Source of the DNA: an uncultured Eubacteriales bacterium
GTDB taxonomy: Bacteria; Bacillota; Clostridia; Oscillospirales; Oscillospiraceae
Assembly: GCA_900551995.1 (NCBI GenBank)
Contig: URXW01000034.1
Coordinates: 1 to 19,580 of the forward strand
Direction of reading: 5' to 3'
DNA: 19,580 nucleotides
A program made the position numbers and the translations under genes. Under the pieces are notes generated by a model. It saw only the letters and a list, made by a program, of their open reading frames with translations. It ran no database searches and was not told the DNA's origin. Positions 14,940 through 19,580 of this stretch are shown here, piece by piece (positions within the stretch are counted from its first letter, which is position 1; each line of letters starts with the position of its first letter).

Positions 14940-15962
14940 TCAATAGCCAAACAGCATGGAACGGTTGATGTCGCTGAGCTTGTGGGCACCGCACATGGCC
15001 ATGGTGTCCGCCAGCTCGCTCTTCAGCTTGTCCACAAAGACCTGCACGCCCTCGGCACCGCCGCCGTAGACCATGTTCACGAAGGGGCGACCAATGAGCA
15101 CCGCGTCCGCGCCCAGAGCCAGAGCCTTGAACACGTCCATGCCGGTGCGGATACCGCCGTCCACCAGAATGGTCATCTTGCCGCCCACCGCGTCGGCGAT
15201 GGCGGGCAGTACCTCCGCTGTGGCGGGGCACTGATCCAGCACACGGCCGCCGTGGTTGCTGACCACAATGCCGCTGGCACCGGCGTCCAGAGCCTTTTTC
15301 GCGCCGTTGACGGTCATGATGCCCTTGAGGATAAAGGGCTTGCCGTTTGCCAGCTTCACGATCTCCTTCAGCTCATCCACTGTCTTGCTGCCGGCGGGAG
15401 GCGTCAGATTCTTCAAGAAGGGCAGACCCGCCGCGTCAATATCCATGGCGATGGCGATGGGGTCTGCGCCGCCCACCAGAGCCACCTTCTCGCGGATCAG
15501 GTCGATGTTCCACGGCTTCACCGTGGGCACGCCGCAGCCGCCGTTTTTCTTCAGCGCGCCGGCCGCCGCCTCGATAACGGCGGGGTTGGTGCCGTCGCCG
15601 GTGAAGGCGGCGATGCCCGATTCGGCGCAGGCAGTGACGAGAATATCATTGTAGGTCAGATCGTCGTACTTGTCGCCGTAGTGCAGCTGCATGGCACCCA
15701 CAGGCGCGGCAAACACGGGGATAGCCACCTTCTTGCCGAAGAAGTCATAGGTGGTGTCCACCGGCACGTTTTCGCAGATGGTGTCCATGTTCACGCACAG
15801 CTCCTGCCATTTCTGGTAGTTGCGGATGAAACCGGTGCCGATGCCCTTTGCGCCGGGACCGGGAACGGTGTTCTTGCACGCCACGCCGTTGCAGACGGGA
15901 CAGGACTTGCAGTAGGGACCCATGCAGGTGCGGGCGTTGGCGAGGATCTCCTGGTATGTCAT
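14940..15962 (-). CDS. FMN-dependent alpha-hydroxy-acid oxidizing protein
   Basis: A 340-residue TIM-barrel flavoprotein of the LldD/glycolate oxidase family, probably oxidizing a small 2-hydroxy acid. Barrel and FMN motifs are visible: PVFAAPVGA (82-90), K213 in FILKGIMT, the catalytic-type SNHGGRVLD (235-243, H237 and R240), the phosphate-binding DGGIRTG (268-274) and GADAVLIGRP (284-293). Its N-terminus has five cysteines (C13, C18, C21, C24, C29) that are absent from classical lactate oxidases and could bind a metal or iron-sulfur cluster (inference). AAGGAGGC lies about 8 bp before the ATG. The family label is solid; substrate and electron acceptor are unknown. Related clostridial proteins share the N-terminal cysteines, to my knowledge. 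Confidence 0.9.
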   Translation of the reverse strand: MTYQEILANARTCMGPYCKSCPVCNGVACKNTVPGPGAKGIGTGFIRNYQKWQELCVNMDTICENVPVDTTYDFFGKKVAIPVFAAPVGAMQLHYGDKYDDLTYNDILVTACAESGIAAFTGDGTNPAVIEAAAGALKKNGGCGVPTVKPWNIDLIREKVALVGGADPIAIAMDIDAAGLPFLKNLTPPAGSKTVDELKEIVKLANGKPFILKGIMTVNGAKKALDAGASGIVVSNHGGRVLDQCPATAEVLPAIADAVGGKMTILVDGGIRTGMDVFKALALGADAVLIGRPFVNMVYGGGAEGVQVFVDKLKSELADTMAMCGAHKLSDINRSMLFGY

Positions 15963-15986
15963 AGCGTATGCCTCCTTATGTGCGCC

Positions 15987-16051
15987 GGCGGCAGGCGTTC
16001 CAGCGTCCGGCGAAAAATATCGTGATACAGCATTATTCTACGCCTGCCGCC
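15987..16051. repeat. 11-bp inverted repeat across the oxidase promoter and leader
   Basis: GGCGGCAGGCG (15987-15997) and CGCCTGCCGCC (16041-16051) are exact complements 43 bp apart. The distal arm sits between the -35 and -10 boxes and would not be transcribed, so an mRNA hairpin cannot explain it. A DNA-binding regulator contacting both arms is possible. Confidence 0.5.
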
Positions 16052-16062
16052 CAAAAAAGCAA
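16035..16062 (-). promoter_or_regulatory. Sigma-A promoter of the oxidase gene
   Basis: On the - strand, TTGCTT (16062-16057), a 16-bp spacer and TAGAAT (16040-16035). The implied 5' untranslated region is about 65 nt. The spacer contains one arm of an 11-bp inverted repeat. Confidence 0.6.
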
Positions 16063-16195
16063 CCCCCGGAACGGGGAAAAATCCCGCAACTACCATGGAA
16101 AATCTGTGCACCGCCCACAAACGCGCACCCTATGGGTACGGTCCTGTCATTGAGAAACCGATGGCCGGCAGGGGAGACTGCCCCGACCAGCCGGG

Positions 16196-16225
16196 AAAGA
16201 GGAAGCCCGACAGGGCTTCCTCTTT
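16196..16225 (-). terminator. Terminator hairpin of the deacetylase remnant
   Basis: A 13-bp perfect stem, AAAGAGGAAGCCC (16196-16208) with GGGCTTCCTCTTT (16213-16225), has a GACA loop. It overlaps the stop codon of the - strand remnant by one base. The U-rich part is short (TCTTT), so its strength is moderate. Confidence 0.65.
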
Positions 16226-16464
16226 CATCCCTCCGCCGCAAACTGCCGACCGGTGTGGTCGATGGTGTAGGGCGGGGGCAGGATCAGCTGGCTGATGGGC
16301 ACCACCGTGTAGCCGTCGTTGATGAGGTACGACAGAATCGTAGGCAGAGCCTCCGGCGTGTGGAGCGCGGCATTGTGGAACAGCACGATGCTCCCAGGCT
16401 GCACCTTGGAGGTCACCCGCTTGCAGATGGTTTCCGCGTCGTAATCCTTCCAGTCGAGGGAGTC
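16225..16464 (-). pseudogene. C-terminal remnant of a polysaccharide deacetylase (PdaA/NodB type)
   Basis: Seventy-nine codons remain, starting at DSLDWKDYD and including PGSIVLFHNAA, both typical of the last third of NodB-fold deacetylases that act on peptidoglycan or chitin-like chains. The catalytic N-terminal motifs (TFDDG, HTxxH) are missing. Upstream of codon GAC (16462-16464) family similarity stops, and an in-frame TAA follows at 16482-16480. No ribosome binding site or promoter is seen at a plausible start. The remnant keeps its natural stop and terminator. The missing 5' part is nowhere else in the window, so the gene was cut by an insertion or a deletion. Confidence 0.75.
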
Positions 16465-16694
16465 CCTATCGGCAATGACTTAAAGCCGTTGCGCTGCAAG
16501 GGCTTGCGGGTTTGGCAGATGTGCGCATTAGCCAAAAAATTGACTTGTAAACAGGGCGTTTGGCGGGTGATTCAGGCGCGGGAGGGGTCAAAAATCGAGG
16601 AGGGTGTGCGCGGGAATTTTAAGGCACATAAAAATGTGTGCGGTCAAAACGAAAGATCTGACTGAATGAATCGCAAAAATCAGACTGAATGATG
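16465..16694. other. Orphan junction sequence of probable mobile-element origin
   Basis: No complete gene is supported here. A + strand frame is open from the junction to a TGA at 16663-16665; its first residues read PIGNDLKPLRCKGLRVWQ and it has no start codon signal of its own. It may be the tail of a lost element gene. AT content rises toward 16,640-16,740. I recall similar wording at the ends of annotated recombinases in gut Firmicutes but cannot verify it here. Confidence 0.35.
16660..16692 (+). repeat. Direct repeat pair upstream of the AAA_14 promoter
   Basis: GACTGAATGA occurs at 16660-16669 and 16683-16692, a 23-bp period or roughly two helical turns. Each copy is followed within 3-4 bases by GCAAAA. 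The second copy ends two bases before the -35 box, a place typical of activator or repressor sites. Confidence 0.6.
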
Positions 16695-16723
16695 TTGCAA
16701 AACTGAAGGGAACAGGGTATAAT
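16695..16723 (+). promoter_or_regulatory. Sigma-A promoter of the AAA_14/DUF4143 gene
   Basis: TTGCAA (16695-16700), a 17-bp spacer and a consensus TATAAT (16718-16723). This is the only perfect -10 hexamer I found in the window. Confidence 0.85.
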
Positions 16724-16752
16724 AAGAGCAATTAGTCATCGAGGTGATTGTA

Positions 16753-18030
16753 ATGAACCATCCAAATTATAAGCCGCGCGTGATCGACGTTAAGGTGGAG
16801 GAATACCTGTCTGCCTTTGGTGCTGTCTGCCTTGAGGGATCGAAATGGTGCGGTAAGACATGGACTTCTTCTCACCATAGCAAAAGTGAAATCTATATCG
16901 GTGATCCTGCCAATAACTTTCAAAATCGTCAGTTGGCTGAGCTGTCTCCCTCCTTGGTACTGGAGGGTGAGGTGCCGCGCTTGATCGATGAATGGCAGGA
17001 GGTTCCGGCACTCTGGGATGCCGTGCGATACAAAGTGGATCAATCCTCAGAGAAAGGGCAGTTTATCTTGACCGGTTCTGCTACGCCCAATCACAAGGGC
17101 ATCCTGCACAGCGGTGCCGGACGCATCGCAAAGCTAAGGATGCGTCCGATGTCGCTGTATGAGTCCGGCGATTCCAGCGGCAAGGTCTCTTTGGAAAAGC
17201 TGTGTCACGGTGAACTTGCTCCTTCAATGACCGGCGAAGTAGATCTCAGGAAGCTGATCGAGCTGATCCTCCGTGGCGGCTGGCCCGGGAGTCTCGGACT
17301 GCCGCTGGAGCAGGCCATGCTGCTTCCTGCGGAATATTTGAACGCCGTCATTGACGATGATGTGTACCGCATAGATGGCGTAAAGCGTGATACGCAGAAA
17401 ATGCGTTTGCTGCTGCGTTCACTGGCACGGAACGAGAGCACCACCGTCACGAATAAGACCTTGATGAAGGATATTAAAGCTGTGGATGACGAGGATATTG
17501 ACGGCAACACAGTAGCGGCATACTTGGATATTTTCAAGCGGCTGTTCATCACGGATAATCAACCGCCGTTCTCTGCCGGTATTCGCTCATCCGTCCGAGT
17601 AAAACAGGCGGAAAAGCGGCATTTCTCCGATCCGTCTTTGGCCTGTGCTTTGCTGAAAGCTTCCCCTGCCGGACTGATGGGCGATCTGGAAACGCTCGGT
17701 TTTTTATTTGAAGCCCTGTGTGAGAGGGATCTTCGTATCTATGCGGAATCTTTCGGCGCAAGCCTATATCACTATCAGGACTACAAGAATCGGGAAATAG
17801 ACGCGCTAATTGAATTGCCGGATGGACAATGGTGCGCTTTCGAGATCAAGTTGGGAGCTAACCAGATCGACGCTGCGGCAGCAAATCTTTTGGAGATAAA
17901 GAATCAAATCACAGATGATGCCAAGGGCAAGCCGCCCGCCGTGCTCTGCGTACTGTGCGGCATGGCGAACGCCGCCTATCAGCGGCCGGATGGAGTTTTT
18001 GTCGTGCCGATTACGGCTCTGAAAAACTAA
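16753..18030 (+). CDS. AAA_14 / DUF4143 ATP-binding protein
   Basis: A 425-residue ATPase of a large prokaryotic family of uncertain role. The N-terminal AAA_14 domain has Walker A GSKWCGKT (29-36), Walker B RLIDEWQ (76-82) and a sensor-like FILTGSATP (104-112). The C-terminal DUF4143 half ends with a nuclease-like strand pattern, REID (347-350) and FEIKLG (363-368), which looks like a PD-(D/E)xK core. It may therefore bind or cut DNA, but no activity can be assigned. The ATG at 16753 is preferred because GAGGTG (16741-16746) is 6 bp ahead; the upstream in-frame GTG at 16744 overlaps that site. Composition is less GC-biased than the housekeeping genes, and it sits in an element-like region, consistent with horizontal transfer. 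Confidence 0.88.
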   Translation: MNHPNYKPRVIDVKVEEYLSAFGAVCLEGSKWCGKTWTSSHHSKSEIYIGDPANNFQNRQLAELSPSLVLEGEVPRLIDEWQEVPALWDAVRYKVDQSSEKGQFILTGSATPNHKGILHSGAGRIAKLRMRPMSLYESGDSSGKVSLEKLCHGELAPSMTGEVDLRKLIELILRGGWPGSLGLPLEQAMLLPAEYLNAVIDDDVYRIDGVKRDTQKMRLLLRSLARNESTTVTNKTLMKDIKAVDDEDIDGNTVAAYLDIFKRLFITDNQPPFSAGIRSSVRVKQAEKRHFSDPSLACALLKASPAGLMGDLETLGFLFEALCERDLRIYAESFGASLYHYQDYKNREIDALIELPDGQWCAFEIKLGANQIDAAAANLLEIKNQITDDAKGKPPAVLCVLCGMANAAYQRPDGVFVVPITALKN

Positions 18031-18063
18031 TTGTCCGGTTTTTAGGACACACAAAAGGTCGAA

Positions 18064-18474
18064 ATGTTGCCAGCCACTACGATGCTTACATTCACCATGG
18101 ACAACCGCCGCGTAGTCGCTGAACCGCGGGATACGAGCAGGCATTTCGAGAAAAATACTTTGACTCACGCTCAGGTAGGGAGAATTATCGAGAACTGTGT
18201 CAAAATGCTTGAGGACAACCGCGACTACCTGTATTTTGGGGTAATTCTGCTGGTGGCCATGGGCATCACGATCAGCGAACTCTGCGTACTGACATGGAGG
18301 TCATTCTCATCTTCAAACACATATACAGGAGTTACTGCTATTGAAATCGAGGCAGAGGCAAAGGTTGCAGGAGAAGTCTACCGTACCGAAGAGTTAAGCG
18401 GACCGCGGCGGCAGACTTTGCCGCTGTCGCCGACGGTGGCAAAGCTTCACATAAACAAGGAATATCACGCATGA
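18064..18474 (+). pseudogene. Internal fragment of a tyrosine recombinase (degenerate)
   Basis: This 136-codon frame resembles the end of the core-binding domain and the start of the catalytic domain of an integrase: LTHAQVGRIIE (33-43), then LLVAMGITISELCVLTW (62-78), and RRQTLPLSP (115-123). The catalytic arginine normally in the GLRISEL motif is T69 here, and the HxxR, H and Y boxes of the C-terminus are absent. Only a weak AAGGTC precedes the ATG. It begins 33 bp after the ATPase stop. It is most likely a decayed relic. A short frame beginning at the overlapping ATG (18471) ends at 18542 and shows nothing recognisable. Confidence 0.5.
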
Positions 18475-18576
18475 ACAATGACGCTGAGGCATCGTTCTGG
18501 ATGCTGTCCGACGGGATGGCTTGGGTGTCAATCTCAGCATGAAGCAGATGTAAACATACGAGTATCGCATAGCATT

Positions 18577-18605
18577 TTGCCTTTCCGTGCGCCGCCTGCT
18601 ACAAT
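18577..18605 (+). promoter_or_regulatory. Sigma-A promoter of the intact recombinase
   Basis: TTGCCT (18577-18582), a 17-bp spacer and TACAAT (18600-18605), about 31 bp before the start codon of the recombinase. It gives the recombinase expression independent of the genes to its left. Confidence 0.75.
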
Positions 18606-18636
18606 ACTCAAAAATGACCGGGAGGCGTAGCGCATC

Positions 18637-19494
18637 ATGCGGAAGAAATTGGAGATCACGGAGAAGGAATTGGCGCGGTTTGCGGGGTATCTGCGGCGGG
18701 AGGAGCGGGAGGATTCCACCATTGAATCTTACATGAGGACGGCGCGGCGGTTTGCCGCTTGGCTGGACGGCCGCGCGGTGACGAAGGAGCTGGCGGCGGC
18801 GTGGAAAGCGCAGCTGCTGGAGCAGGGCTACCGCCCTGTCAGCGTCAACGCCATGCTGGCGGCGGTAAATAAGCTGTTCGTCTGCATGGGGCGGGAGGAC
18901 TGCAAGGTGCGGTACCTGCGGCTCCAGCGGCAGATGTTCCGCAAATCGGAACGGGAGCTGACCCGCGCCGAATACCAGCGGCTGCTGGACGCCGCCCAGG
19001 TGCGAGGCGACGTGCGGCTGCTGCTTCTATTGGAAACCCTCTGCGCCACGGGCATCCGAGTCAGCGAGCTGCAATACATCACCGTGGAGGCGGCGCGAAA
19101 CGGCGTGGCGGAAATCGCCCTGAAGGGAAAAATCAGAACTATTCTGCTGCCCACAAAGCTGTGCCGCAAGTTATTGAAATACGCCCAAAAGAGGAACATC
19201 GTCCACGGGCAGATATTCCTGACAAAAAACGGAAACGCGCTATCCCGGAAGTTCATCTGGTCAGAGATGAAAAAGCTGTGCGAGGCGGCGAAGGTGGCGC
19301 GGAGCAAGGTGTTCCCTCACAACCTGCGGGGGCTGTTCGCCCGGACGTTCTATGCCGCCTGCCGGGACGTGGTGCGTTTGGCGGACGTGCTGGGACACAG
19401 CAGCATCGAGACGACCCGCATCTACCTGCTGTCCACGGCAAAAGAAAGTGCCCGCCAGCTGGACAGGCTCGGTCTGCTCAGCGGGTGGGCATAA
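18637..19494 (+). CDS. Tyrosine-type site-specific recombinase/integrase
   Basis: A 285-residue XerC/D-sized recombinase that cuts and rejoins DNA through a phosphotyrosine link. The N-terminal SAM-like core-binding domain covers about 8-90. The catalytic domain (about 107-275) shows all active-site residues: R141 in ATGIRVSEL, K163/K165 in LKGKIRT, H228 and R231 in FPHNLRG, H254 in LGHSSIETT and nucleophile Y263 in RIYLLS. GGGAGG lies 11 bp ahead of the ATG. GC content returns to the high level of the core genome, unlike the two preceding reading frames, so it may have a separate history. Whether it is the integrase of the element beginning near 16,465, a solitary XerD-like enzyme or an invertase cannot be told from this window. 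Confidence 0.93.
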   Translation: MRKKLEITEKELARFAGYLRREEREDSTIESYMRTARRFAAWLDGRAVTKELAAAWKAQLLEQGYRPVSVNAMLAAVNKLFVCMGREDCKVRYLRLQRQMFRKSERELTRAEYQRLLDAAQVRGDVRLLLLLETLCATGIRVSELQYITVEAARNGVAEIALKGKIRTILLPTKLCRKLLKYAQKRNIVHGQIFLTKNGNALSRKFIWSEMKKLCEAAKVARSKVFPHNLRGLFARTFYAACRDVVRLADVLGHSSIETTRIYLLSTAKESARQLDRLGLLSGWA

Positions 19495-19580
19495 TTATTA
19501 ATTCGACGAGGCACTGATAAAATATTCAGTATGCCGCCAAAATTCCAACGATAGGGTATCACATTTAAGGACTAAAGTCA
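19495..19580. other. AT-rich right flank, nothing recognised
   Basis: These 86 bases after the recombinase have stops in the frames I checked and no clear T-run hairpin. An attachment site, if the recombinase is an element integrase, could lie here or just outside the window, but I see no repeat of the junction at 16457-16467. Confidence 0.3.

Noticed and set aside
14982..16025. 347-codon + strand frame opposite the oxidase gene
   Set aside because: The - strand frame has clear FMN-oxidase motifs and a good ribosome binding site. The + frame has neither.
18475..18636. Short frame starting at 18471 as a coding gene
   Set aside because: It has 23 codons, no ribosome binding site and no recognisable similarity; it lies in decayed sequence before the recombinase promoter.

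Overview
The window looks like the chromosome of a GC-rich, Gram-positive gut Clostridia member, most likely from the Oscillospirales (Oscillospiraceae or Ruminococcaceae-like). This is an inference from gene content, strong AGGAGG ribosome binding sites, sigma-A type promoters and the protein families. No rRNA or tRNA was found to anchor the taxonomy.

Positions 1 to about 13,800 are conserved housekeeping DNA read on the + strand in short transcription units divided by clear intrinsic terminators. Unit 1 (127-2388) is a stand-alone GlmU-type acetyltransferase domain followed by glmM, both aimed at amino-sugar precursors for peptidoglycan. Unit 2 (2390-9093) is a TrmH-family RNA methyltransferase, dprA, topA, trmFO and plsX, tightly packed with overlaps or very short gaps. 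Unit 3 (9110-10203) is acpP from its own promoter, then a perfect palindromic terminator set directly against the rnc ribosome binding site, then rnc. Unit 4 (about 10,254-13,790) is uppP behind a hairpin-bearing leader, followed by ftsK/spoIIIE. Together these serve cell-wall precursor supply, phospholipid and acyl-carrier synthesis, RNA modification and processing, DNA topology and chromosome segregation.

From 13,789 to 16,464 the genes lie on the - strand: a two-repeat DUF11 protein without a signal peptide, an FMN-dependent alpha-hydroxy-acid oxidizing protein with a cysteine-rich N-terminus, and the last 79 codons of a NodB/PdaA-type polysaccharide deacetylase. The DUF11/oxidase intergenic region holds inverted repeats that could fold as a three-way junction with extra hairpins. 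It is the best candidate here for an undescribed structured element.

At about 16,464/16,465 the deacetylase reading frame breaks and the character of the DNA changes. The remainder to 19,580 looks accessory: an orphan sequence, an AAA_14/DUF4143 ATPase with a strong promoter and a pair of phased direct repeats, a degraded tyrosine-recombinase fragment that has lost its catalytic arginine, and an intact 285-residue tyrosine recombinase with its own promoter. This fits the edge of an integrated, partly decayed mobile element that interrupted the deacetylase gene.
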